Below, piece after piece: positions 1 through 6,583 of a stretch of DNA of 9,855 bases (positions within the stretch are counted from its first letter, which is position 1; each line of letters begins with the position of its first letter). Position numbers and translations under genes: made by a program. Origin of the DNA: Thermoplasmata archaeon (GTDB taxonomy: Archaea; Thermoplasmatota; Thermoplasmata; UBA184); contig JASHXN010000076.1 of the NCBI GenBank assembly GCA_030043505.1, positions 1 to 9,855 on the forward strand, in the 5' to 3' direction. The notes under the pieces were generated by a model. The model worked only from the letters and a program-made list of their open reading frames with translations, searched no databases and was not told the origin of the DNA.

Positions 1-1
1 C

Positions 2-1789
2 CGGCTCGTGCGCGACATCCGCGAGGGGGACCTGAACCGTCTGCTCGCCATCGACGGGATCGTCCGTCGGGTCAGCGAGGTCCGGCCCCAGATCCGCGAC
101 GCCGTCTTCGAGTGCGTCGCCTGCCGGACGAAGTTCCACGAGCCGCAGGACGAGGCGTCGCTCGTCTTCCGCGAACCGCTCGAGTGCCCGGAGTGCGGCA
201 AGACACAGGGCCGGACCCGCTTCCGTCTCCTCGCCGAGGAGTCGACGTACGTCGACGCCCAGCGGATCGAGGTCCAGGAGCGCCCCGAGACGCTCAAGCA
301 CGGCGCCCACCCGCAAGGGCTCAGCGTCCTCCTGGTCGAGGACCTCGCCGGCAAGGTCCTCCCCGGGAACCGCATCGTCCTCAACGGGGTGCTGAAGAGC
401 TTCCAGCGCGCCAGCGCGGGGCGCGGCGGCGTCGTGCGCAACACGACGTTCGACGTGATGGTCCTCGCCAACTCCTTCGAGTCCAAGAGCCTCGAGTACA
501 CCGAGATCGAGATCTCGCCGGAGGACGTCGCCGTCATCGAGCAGTTCCGCAACGACCCGACGGTCGTCGACAAGATCGTCTTCTCGCTCGCCCCGACGAT
601 CAAGGGGATGGAGGAGGAGAAGGAGGCGGTCGCGCTGCAGCTGTTCGGCGGGGTCGTCAAGACCCACGCCGACGGCGTCCGCGTCCGCGGCGACATCCAC
701 GTCCTCCTGGTCGGCGACCCCGGGGTGGCGAAGAGCCAGCTGCTGCGGTACGTCAGCCAGGTCGCCCCGCGCGGGATCTACACGAGCGGCAAGGGGACGA
801 CCGCCGCCGGCCTCACCGCCGCGGCGGTGAAGGACGACTTCGCCGGTGGCCGCTGGATGCTGGAGGCCGGCATGCTCGTCCTCGCCGACGGCGGCATGGC
901 GGTGATCGACGAGCTCGACAAGATGAGCGCGGAGGACCGCTCGGCGATGCACGAAGCGCTCGAGCAGCAGACCGTCTCGATCGCGAAGGCCGGGATCACC
1001 TCGACCCTCAACGCCCGGTGCCCGGTGCTGGCGGCGGCGAACCCGAAGCTCGGCCGGTTCACGAACGAGCGGGGGATCTCGGAGCAGATCGACCTCCCCC
1101 CGACGCTGCTGTCGCGGTTCGACGTGATCTTCTCGATCCGGGACGTCCCCAACCAGGAGCGGGACCGCCGCCTCGCGAACAAGATCCTCGCCTCCCACCG
1201 CGACGTCGGCCTCCCCGGCGGCGAGCGGACGGAAGGGGAGGCGCCGCCGTTCTCCCCGGAGCTGCTGAAGAAGTACGTCGCCTACGCCCGGCAGGTCCGC
1301 CCCCGCCTCCTGGACGAAGCGCTCGCCGTCCTGGAGGACTACTACGTGCGGGTCCGGCGCCAGGGCGAAGAGCCGGACGCTCCCGTGCCGATCACCGCCC
1401 GGCAGCTGGAGGCGCTCGTCCGGCTCAGCGAGGCGGCGGCCCGGGCTCGCCTGAGCGACATCGTCCGCCCCGAAGACGCCCAGCGCGCGGTACGGATCAT
1501 GGACAGCTACCTGCGCCGGGTCGCGATGACGCCGGAGGGCCGGATCGACATCGACATCACGCAGACCGGCGTCAGCCACAGCCAGCGGGAGCAGTTCGAA
1601 CTCGCCCGCTCGACGATGCGCGAGCTCCAGGGCGCCCCGGGCGGGCAGTTCTCGCTGCCGGAGTACCTCGAAGCGATGGCCCGCCACGACGTGGCGGCCG
1701 GGCGCGCCGAGGCGATCCTGCAGACGCTGCGGAACCAGGGCGAGGTCATCGAACCCCGCACGGACCGTTTCCAGTTGACCCGATTCTGA
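2..1789 (+). CDS. mcm: Replicative DNA helicase MCM, 5' end cut by window edge
   Basis: This is the archaeal minichromosome maintenance protein, the hexameric ATP-driven 3'-5' helicase that unwinds DNA at replication forks. The frame is open to the left edge, and the sequence begins inside the N-terminal domain, so the first codons (roughly 100 by family length of about 700) are missing. The GTG at 8 is only an internal valine. Counting from that codon, a zinc ribbon has Cys36, Cys39, Cys60 and Cys63. The AAA+ core has Walker A GDPGVAKS (236-243), Walker B VIDELDKM (299-306), sensor 1 Asn345 in AAANP, the arginine finger in LSRF (Arg370), and a likely sensor 2 arginine in TARQLEAL (about 465). 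The last 70 or so residues look like the usual C-terminal winged helix. No intein interrupts the Walker A region, a common intein site. It ends with TGA 67 bp before the next gene. Identification is secure; only the start is unknown. Confidence 0.97.
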   Translation, partial: RLVRDIREGDLNRLLAIDGIVRRVSEVRPQIRDAVFECVACRTKFHEPQDEASLVFREPLECPECGKTQGRTRFRLLAEESTYVDAQRIEVQERPETLKHGAHPQGLSVLLVEDLAGKVLPGNRIVLNGVLKSFQRASAGRGGVVRNTTFDVMVLANSFESKSLEYTEIEISPEDVAVIEQFRNDPTVVDKIVFSLAPTIKGMEEEKEAVALQLFGGVVKTHADGVRVRGDIHVLLVGDPGVAKSQLLRYVSQVAPRGIYTSGKGTTAAGLTAAAVKDDFAGGRWMLEAGMLVLADGGMAVIDELDKMSAEDRSAMHEALEQQTVSIAKAGITSTLNARCPVLAAANPKLGRFTNERGISEQIDLPPTLLSRFDVIFSIRDVPNQERDRRLANKILASHRDVGLPGGERTEGEAPPFSPELLKKYVAYARQVRPRLLDEALAVLEDYYVRVRRQGEEPDAPVPITARQLEALVRLSEAAARARLSDIVRPEDAQRAVRIMDSYLRRVAMTPEGRIDIDITQTGVSHSQREQFELARSTMRELQGAPGGQFSLPEYLEAMARHDVAAGRAEAILQTLRNQGEVIEPRTDRFQLTRF

Positions 1790-1794
1790 GCTCT

Positions 1795-1830
1795 CCGGCC
1801 GTCCCGGAGGGGGTTTTATCCGACGGCCGG
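1795..1830. repeat. Perfect 9-bp inverted repeat flanking a TATA-like box
   Basis: CCGGCCGTC (1795-1803) is the exact reverse complement of GACGGCCGG (1822-1830). The 18-base spacer contains TTTTAT at 1814-1819. It lies 5 bases after the mcm stop and 26 bases before the next start. It could be a repressor or activator site around the promoter, or an mcm 3' hairpin with a T-run in its loop. The repeat is seen directly; its function is inference. Confidence 0.6.
1814..1819 (+). promoter_or_regulatory. Putative TATA box for the DUF424-nmd3 unit
   Basis: TTTTAT is the only A/T-rich stretch in this GC-rich spacer. It lies about 40 bases before the GTG start at 1857, which would place transcription start near 1840-1845, just at the ribosome binding site GGGAGGG (1843-1849). 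Similar T-rich boxes precede two other units in the window. No clear purine-rich BRE is visible beyond the G-run before it. Confidence 0.5.
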
Positions 1831-1856
1831 CCTCGACCGGACGGGAGGGACGTTCC

Positions 1857-2174
1857 GTGGAGCGCGGCGGGATCGTGATGCGGATCCACCGGGTCCGGGC
1901 CGAGTTCGTCGTCGCCGCGTGCGACGCCGACCTCCTCGGCCGGGAGCTTCCGGTCGGGTCGAACGGCCGCACGGTGAAGGTCTCCGGCGACTTCTACGGC
2001 GAACGCGAGGTCTCCGTCGAGGAGCTCCTCTGGGCGCTCGAGCGGGCGACCGTCGCGAACCTGCTCGGCCCGCGGGTGCTCAAGATCGCGGCGGAGCACG
2101 GCCACGTGGTCGCGCAGGCGACGACCGAGCTCGGCGGGGTGCCGCACGCCGAGATCTTCGCCCTGCTCGGCTGA
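1857..2174 (+). CDS. DUF424-like conserved archaeal protein
   Basis: A 105-residue protein of unknown biochemical role, resembling the archaeal DUF424 family. Features that match my recollection of the family are an N-terminal strand ending in FVVAACDADLLG, then the KVSGDFYG segment, an acidic helix followed by ATVANLLG, and the terminal GGVPHAEIF motif. There is no signal peptide, membrane segment or cysteine cluster. GTG at 1857 is preferred because GGGAGGG (1843-1849) sits 7 bases upstream. GTG 1875 or ATG 1878 would give a protein beginning MRIHRVRAEF, closer to the usual family N-terminus, but no Shine-Dalgarno sequence precedes them. It ends 11 bases before nmd3, so the two are very likely cotranscribed, which suggests a link to ribosomes or RNA. 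That link is inference from position. The family call is from memory of the motif pattern, not from a search. Confidence 0.85.
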   Translation: MERGGIVMRIHRVRAEFVVAACDADLLGRELPVGSNGRTVKVSGDFYGEREVSVEELLWALERATVANLLGPRVLKIAAEHGHVVAQATTELGGVPHAEIFALLG

Positions 2175-2181
2175 GGGGAGG
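2175..2181 (+). promoter_or_regulatory. Shine-Dalgarno site deciding the nmd3 start
   Basis: GGGGAGG lies 4 bases before ATG 2186. It fixes this start against the longer open frame that runs upstream through the DUF424 gene. Confidence 0.7.
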
Positions 2182-2185
2182 ACCG

Positions 2186-2974
2186 ATGCCGACCGGTGAG
2201 TTCTGCGTCCTCTGCGGCCGCACCGGCATCGAGCTGACCGACGGGGTCTGCGCCGCCTGCGCGGCGGACCGGACGGAGCTGCTCCGGGCCCCGAAGCAGG
2301 TCGAGGTCGTCCTCTGCCCGCAGTGCGGCTCGCGGTGGTCGCACGGCCGCTGGAGCGGCGCCGGCTCGCCGACCGTTCTCTCCTCGGAGGACCTGACGCC
2401 GTTCCTGGACGTGCACCCGGAGGCGGGGATCCGGACCCTCCGATGGGAGGAGCGCGCCCGGAGCCCCAGCCTCCGCGAGCTGACCGGCACCGCGCACGTC
2501 CGCTTCCGCGGCACGGAACGAACCGCCACGGTCCAGCTCGCCGTGCGGGTCATCGCCCGCACGTGCACGGAGTGCGGCCGCCGGACGGGCCACTACTACA
2601 CCGCGCGGCTGCAGCTCCGCGGGCAGCCGTCGCCGCGGACCCGGCGGCCGAAGGAGCTGCGGCGCCGCCTGGCGGCGCTGTGGCAGGACGTCAAGCGCGA
2701 GACCCGCGGCGAGTGGAGGAGCGCCGTCGCCTGGACGGAGGAGCTGCCCGAGGGGTGGGACGTCTACTTCACCGACACGCTCGCCGCGCGCGCCGTGGCG
2801 AAGCTGGCGAAGCAGCGGTTCGGGGCCAAGATCGTCGAGTCGGCGAGCCTGGTGGGCCGGAAGAACGGCCAGGACGTCTACCGCGTCACGTTCTGCCTGC
2901 GGTTCCCCGAGGCGAGCCTGCCGGCCGACCCGGACCCGGAGTCGCCCGCGCCGGTCGCCCCTCTCGAACGATAG
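2186..2974 (+). CDS. nmd3: NMD3-family ribosome-associated zinc protein
   Basis: Archaeal homologue of NMD3, which in eukaryotes binds the 60S subunit and adapts it for nuclear export. The archaeal role is presumably in large-subunit assembly or quality control and is less well defined. The 262 residues carry four CxxC pairs: Cys7/10, Cys22/25, Cys44/47 and Cys127/130, consistent with zinc-ribbon folds. HYYTARLQLRG shortly after the last pair matches the conserved NMD3 core. The stretch from WDVYFTDT through SASLVGRK to YRVTFCLRFP matches the C-terminal domain that ends the archaeal form. The last 20 or so residues are a proline- and acid-rich tail. ATG 2186 is chosen for its ribosome binding site and because the first CxxC starts at residue 7. 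It follows the DUF424 gene by 11 bases and precedes sepF by 50. Confidence 0.93.
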   Translation: MPTGEFCVLCGRTGIELTDGVCAACAADRTELLRAPKQVEVVLCPQCGSRWSHGRWSGAGSPTVLSSEDLTPFLDVHPEAGIRTLRWEERARSPSLRELTGTAHVRFRGTERTATVQLAVRVIARTCTECGRRTGHYYTARLQLRGQPSPRTRRPKELRRRLAALWQDVKRETRGEWRSAVAWTEELPEGWDVYFTDTLAARAVAKLAKQRFGAKIVESASLVGRKNGQDVYRVTFCLRFPEASLPADPDPESPAPVAPLER

Positions 2975-2984
2975 TCTTAAGAAA
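2975..2984 (+). promoter_or_regulatory. Possible TATA-like element before sepF
   Basis: TCTTAAGA (2975-2982) followed by AA directly abuts the nmd3 stop and is the most A/T-rich patch in the spacer. It lies about 45 bases before the sepF ATG, with GGTGAGG (3010-3016) acting as ribosome binding site between them. It is a weak match to an archaeal TATA box; sepF could equally be read from the upstream promoter. Confidence 0.3.
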
Positions 2985-3024
2985 CGAACCCGCCGTCGGA
3001 ACGCCCAGCGGTGAGGTCCTCCCC

Positions 3025-3405
3025 ATGATGAAGAAGAGCGGCATCCTCCGGCGACACCACGGCACCGAGACGTTGGAAGAAGGGTCCTTCTTGGACCTCG
3101 GCGCAATGCAGTTCGAGGACGAGGCGTCGAGCCTGGCCGGCGTGCACGGCTCGGTCCGTCTCGCCGAGCTGCTCCGGTTCGAAGACCTGCACACGGTCTC
3201 GAAGTTCGCCTACCAGGGCGACATCGTCGTGGTCGACTACACGTCGATCGCGAACGACCAGATCGCCATGAAGCGGATGAGCATCGACCTCAAGAACGTC
3301 GCAAAGGATACCGGCGGCGATGTCGCAGGCATCGCCAAGAACCTCGTTGCCATCACGCCCGCCGGAATCCGCATCGACCGGCAAAAGATCCGACCGTCCT
3401 TCTAA
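3025..3405 (+). CDS. sepF: Archaeal cell division protein SepF
   Basis: SepF anchors FtsZ filaments to the membrane at the archaeal division site. The 126-residue protein starts with a short basic segment (MMKKSGILRRHH) that could form the membrane-binding helix. A variable linker with LDLGAM follows, then the compact SepF domain. Diagnostic pieces are VRLAELLRFEDLHTV, the strand GDIVVVDYTSI, the helix with KRMSIDLKNVAKDTGGD and the end ITPAGIRIDRQKI. Length fits archaeal SepF. ATG 3025 has GGTGAGG 8 bases upstream; ATG 3028 is an equivalent alternative. Its last third (from 3301) uses clearly more A/T-ending codons than the rest, and the next gene's open frame overlaps exactly that part. SepF normally occurs with FtsZ, which is not in the window. 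Confidence 0.9.
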   Translation: MMKKSGILRRHHGTETLEEGSFLDLGAMQFEDEASSLAGVHGSVRLAELLRFEDLHTVSKFAYQGDIVVVDYTSIANDQIAMKRMSIDLKNVAKDTGGDVAGIAKNLVAITPAGIRIDRQKIRPSF

Positions 3406-4957
3406 GGGCCCGCTCGCGCTGCGGGTCGGCCTCGACCCGCGGGACGGCCTGACGGCCGCCCCGGCGGTCGTCGCCCGCGGGATCTTTGAACGGGGGGACG
3501 GCGACGAGCCGTTCCCGAAGGCGCTCGCGGCGGCGGACGCCGCCACCGGCGGCGCGCTCGGCGCCGCGTGGGCCCGTCGGGAGTTCCGCGGCAAGCGCCG
3601 GGAGCTGACGGTCTTCCACCGGACCTCCGACGGGGGACGGCTCCTGCTCGTCGGGCTCGGGCCGAAGGAGAAGTACACGGCGGACGCGGCCCGACGGGCC
3701 GCCGCCGAGGTCGTCAAGGGGCTCAAGGGGAAGGCGGCGCCGACCGTCGGCTACGTGCTCACGTCGTTCGTCGGCCGGGGCGTCGACGCCCCGACCGCCG
3801 TGCGGGCGCTCGTGGACGGGGCGGTCCTCGGTTCCTACGAGTTCGTCGAGTACAAGTCGAGCGTCGACGCCGGAGTGGAGCAGGCGACGATCTTCGCGGG
3901 CGGCTTGCCCAACCCTCGCGCCGCGGCGTTGCAGCGCGCCCTCGAGCAGCAGCGGACCCTCGCCGAGACCGTCGTGTGGACCCGGGAGATCGCCAACCTC
4001 CCGGCGAACGCGGGGAGCCCGGAGCGGCTCGCGGAGGAGGCGCGCCGCCTCGGCACGGAGCTGGGGCTGAAAGTGACCGTCTTCGACGAGGCGGCGCTGG
4101 CGAAGATGGGGTGCGGGGGCCTGCTCGCCGTCGGCGGAGGCTCGTCGCACCCGCCCCGGATGATCGTGGTCGAGTACCCCGGCCGCTCCGGCGCCGGAAA
4201 GGGGCATACCGTCGCCTTGGTCGGCAAAGGGATCACGTTCGACTCGGGCGGGATCTCCATCAAGCCGGCGCCGGCGATGGCGAACATGAAGTTCGACAAG
4301 TCCGGCGCCGTCGCGGTGCTCGGGACCCTGCGGGCCGCCGCCCAGTTGAAGGTGGCGCCCCGGGTCGTGGGGATCCTCTGCTGCGCCGAGAACCTCCCCA
4401 GCGGCACCGCCTATCGGCCGGGGGACCTGGTGCGGACGTTCAACGGCAAGACGATCGAGATCCTGAACACGGACGCGGAGGGCCGCGTCGTCCTCTCCGA
4501 CGGGCTGGGGTACGCCGTCGCCACGTACCAGCCGGACGTCCTGGTCGACATCGCCACGCTCACCGGTGCGGAGGTGGTCGCGCTCGGCGACGACACGGCC
4601 GCCGTGATCAGCACCGACGACCGGCTCGCGCGCGAGCTCCTCGCGGCGTCCGGCGTCTCCGGCGAGCCGCTCTGGCGCCTTCCGCTCACCGACTACCACC
4701 GCGAGCTCGTCCGGGCGGACGCCGGGGACGTGCGGAACTCGATCGAGATCCCGCTCGCCGGCGTGCTGACGGCCTCCGCGTTCCTCGAGACGTTCACCGG
4801 CGGCCGCCGGTGGGCCCACCTCGACATCGCGGGCCCCGCCTACACGACGATCACGACGCGCAAGTTCCAGCCGGCGTACCAGAACATGGGGGCGACCGCG
4901 TTCGGCGTCCGCCTGCTCACCCAGTTCCTGCTCGCGGGCGGCGGACGCGCCGCCTGA
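3320..4957 (+). CDS. pepA: Leucyl aminopeptidase, M17 family (start uncertain)
   Basis: Cytosolic di-metal exopeptidase that removes N-terminal residues from peptides. Counting from ATG 3320, the metal and catalytic residues are Lys303, Asp308, Lys315, Asp326, Asp385 and Glu387, with Arg389 in the signature NTDAEGR. Each is offset by exactly 33 from the E. coli PepA numbers I recall (270, 275, 282, 293, 352, 354, 356), so the core is intact and ungapped. The C-terminal WAHLDIAGPA also fits. The first 33 residues, which overlap sepF, are low-complexity Ser/Pro/Arg and have no family counterpart; the family-like sequence begins at the CTG codon at 3419. No ATG, GTG or TTG lies in frame between 3350 and the GTG at 3755, which falls inside the conserved N-terminal domain. 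The start may be ATG 3320 (weak AAGGA upstream), TTG 3347 or a non-standard codon near 3419. I report the longest conventional form. Confidence 0.93.
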   Translation: MSQASPRTSLPSRPPESASTGKRSDRPSKGPLALRVGLDPRDGLTAAPAVVARGIFERGDGDEPFPKALAAADAATGGALGAAWARREFRGKRRELTVFHRTSDGGRLLLVGLGPKEKYTADAARRAAAEVVKGLKGKAAPTVGYVLTSFVGRGVDAPTAVRALVDGAVLGSYEFVEYKSSVDAGVEQATIFAGGLPNPRAAALQRALEQQRTLAETVVWTREIANLPANAGSPERLAEEARRLGTELGLKVTVFDEAALAKMGCGGLLAVGGGSSHPPRMIVVEYPGRSGAGKGHTVALVGKGITFDSGGISIKPAPAMANMKFDKSGAVAVLGTLRAAAQLKVAPRVVGILCCAENLPSGTAYRPGDLVRTFNGKTIEILNTDAEGRVVLSDGLGYAVATYQPDVLVDIATLTGAEVVALGDDTAAVISTDDRLARELLAASGVSGEPLWRLPLTDYHRELVRADAGDVRNSIEIPLAGVLTASAFLETFTGGRRWAHLDIAGPAYTTITTRKFQPAYQNMGATAFGVRLLTQFLLAGGGRAA

Positions 4958-4965
4958 GCCGGCGG

Positions 4966-4982
4966 CGCGGCGCTACGCCGCG
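4966..4982. terminator. GC hairpin at the pepA/herA convergent junction
   Basis: CGCGGCG (4966-4972) and CGCCGCG (4976-4982) form a perfect 7-bp stem around the three-base loop CTA, which is the herA stop codon read on the other strand. The genes converge with only 15 bp between stops. There is no T-run, so termination is a guess from position. Confidence 0.35.
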
Positions 4983-6448
4983 ACGACCTGGACGCTCTCG
5001 CCGCCGTGCCGGCTCGCCCGCGGGCGGACCTCGCAGAAGAGCGGGGTGTGGTAGCCGCCGCCCGTCACGAGGGCGGTGCCGACCGGCAGCGACTGGATCA
5101 TCTGGGTCATCCCGTCGGTCAGGCCCTCGATCGACGAGGCGATCGCCTTGAGGTCGAGCGGGTTCGTGACCTGCAGGATCAGCTGCGTGTTGCACTGCGA
5201 GAGGACGCTCTTGTCGATGCGGGCGGCCCGCTGCGTGACGGCGCAGAGCCCGAGGCCGAACTTCCGTCCCTCGCTGGCGATGTTCTTGAGGATCCTCGAG
5301 CACGTCGCCGTCCCCTGCTGCGGCGCGAAGTTGTGCGCCTCCTCGATGACGAGGAACAGCGGCGGGACCTTCTCCTTCTTCCGGTTCTCGAAGAGGGTCG
5401 AGGCGATCCGGGCGACGACGAGCTCCTGGACGTCCGGGGCGATCCCGCGGAGGTTGATCAGCGTCGCCTGGCCCTTCTGGACCAGGTCGTTGAGGCTCGT
5501 CCCGACCGGCCCGAGAAGCTTCGTCTGCTCGACGTACTCGAGCCGCTCGTGCAGCGTTTCGGCGGCCGCCCCCTCGGTCAGCTCGGCGACGCGGACGAGG
5601 TCGTGGACGCTGTAGTCCGGGTTCTGCGCCCCGGCCGCCTCCAGCATCTGCTTGAGGGGTCCGAGGTAGCTCTTCACGTTCGTCAGGCCCATGAAGACGA
5701 GCAGGTCGCGCGGGTCGGTGTGCCGTAGCGAGAAAGTGAGCGGCTTCGCGGACGGGTTCAGCGAGACGTCCGGGGAGTACTCCTGCACCTGGCGGGCGAA
5801 CCCCTGCACCTCGACCCCGAACCGGCCGGTCGCGGCGGACTTCTCGGCGGGATGGCGGATCGAACCGTACTCGCCGTGCGGGTCGATGATCACGCACGTG
5901 ACCTTGTGGCGGAGGAGCTCTTCGATCAGCACGCCGAGGAGGTAGCTCTTCCCGCCGCCGGTCTTCGCGAGGACGCTGACGTGGCGCTGGACGAGCTGGT
6001 TGATGTCCAGCTCGACCCGCAGGTTGTGGTTGCGCAGCAGGCCGACGTAGGCGCCGGTGCTGGGACGGTGCTTGAGGCCGAGCACCTCGGCGATCAGCGG
6101 CTCCTCGGCGCGGTAGACCCGCGCGCCGGGGCGGAACGGGATCGTCGGGCACTTCACGATCCCCTGGGCGTCCCGGTAGCCGACGACCCGGGCCACGCCG
6201 AGGAGGTTCTGGTGGATCGCCGCGTCGTCCCGGGCTTCCAGCGTCCCCGCGCGGTCGACGTCGAAGTCGCTCGTCCGCTTCAGGTCGTCCAGCTGGCAGA
6301 GGACCTTGCCGTGCTGCTCGTCGTCGACCGCCACGTAGTCGCCCCGCTCCACCGGGCGCGACAGCTGGAGGTGGAACTGCCCGAGGCCGACATCGCCGAA
6401 GATGCGGCCGACTTCCTCCACGGTGCGTTCCGACCCGGGGTCCGGCAT
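4973..6448 (-). CDS. herA: HerA-type DNA translocase/helicase
   Basis: HerA is a hexameric FtsK-like ATPase that pumps DNA. In archaea it usually works with the nuclease NurA, and with Mre11-Rad50, in end resection. The 491 residues begin with a HAS-barrel-like domain (about 10-110, including ERGDYVAVD). The RecA-like core follows, with Walker A AKTGGGKS (161-168), VIIDPHGEYGS (187-196), Walker B FLVIEEAHNF (365-374, with Glu369 and Glu370) and the helix ASEGRKFGLGLCAVTQR (391-407). QVTNPLDLKAI and the C-terminal LPVGTALVTGG are typical. ATG at 6448 has no Shine-Dalgarno sequence; the TATA box at 6508-6514, read in reverse, would give a short leader. It is divergent from the coiled-coil gene and convergent with pepA. 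No nurA, mre11 or rad50 is adjacent, unlike the common archaeal arrangement. Confidence 0.95.
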   Translation of the reverse strand: MPDPGSERTVEEVGRIFGDVGLGQFHLQLSRPVERGDYVAVDDEQHGKVLCQLDDLKRTSDFDVDRAGTLEARDDAAIHQNLLGVARVVGYRDAQGIVKCPTIPFRPGARVYRAEEPLIAEVLGLKHRPSTGAYVGLLRNHNLRVELDINQLVQRHVSVLAKTGGGKSYLLGVLIEELLRHKVTCVIIDPHGEYGSIRHPAEKSAATGRFGVEVQGFARQVQEYSPDVSLNPSAKPLTFSLRHTDPRDLLVFMGLTNVKSYLGPLKQMLEAAGAQNPDYSVHDLVRVAELTEGAAAETLHERLEYVEQTKLLGPVGTSLNDLVQKGQATLINLRGIAPDVQELVVARIASTLFENRKKEKVPPLFLVIEEAHNFAPQQGTATCSRILKNIASEGRKFGLGLCAVTQRAARIDKSVLSQCNTQLILQVTNPLDLKAIASSIEGLTDGMTQMIQSLPVGTALVTGGGYHTPLFCEVRPRASRHGGESVQVVAA

Positions 6449-6507
6449 ATTAGCGTGCGCTCGGAGCGGAACGCGCGGCCCGCGCCGCGGCGGCGGCGTC
6501 CGGTGCC

Positions 6508-6514
6508 TTTATAT
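6508..6514. promoter_or_regulatory. TATA box in the herA/coiled-coil divergent spacer
   Basis: TTTATAT is the only strong A/T element in the 135-bp spacer (6449-6583). Read rightward it is about 70 bases before the TTG start at 6584; read leftward (ATATAAA) it is about 60 bases before the herA ATG. The box is nearly symmetric and could serve either or both genes. An imperfect inverted repeat, GGGTT (6520-6524) and AACCC (6535-6539), lies beside it. Confidence 0.55.
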
Positions 6515-6583
6515 CGCGAGGGTTGGTCGAACCGAACCCCGCCGGAACGGACCGGACCGCCGCGGCGGCGGCACGGTGGCTGA

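Noticed and set aside
8..10. GTG as the start codon of mcm
   Set aside because: The frame is open to the window edge, and the sequence begins in the middle of the conserved N-terminal domain, so the real start lies upstream.
1919..2185. Upstream extension of the nmd3 frame
   Set aside because: It overlaps the DUF424 gene out of frame, is Arg/Gly/Ala low complexity, and the Shine-Dalgarno site at 2175-2181 together with the first CxxC fixes the start at 2186.
1994..3106. Long open frame on the - strand across the DUF424, nmd3 and sepF genes
   Set aside because: It is antisense to three recognisable genes, is rich in Arg/Ala/Gly/Pro with no domain pattern, and arises because stop codons are rare in GC-rich DNA.
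3353..4819. 488-codon open frame on the - strand opposite pepA
   Set aside because: pepA is confirmed by its full set of metal ligands; the antisense product is low-complexity Arg/Gly/Glu/Asp sequence with no motif.
6520..6540. tRNA T-arm-like sequence (GGTTCGACC on the - strand)
   Set aside because: No acceptor, anticodon or D-arm partner is found within tRNA distance on either strand; a short chance match.
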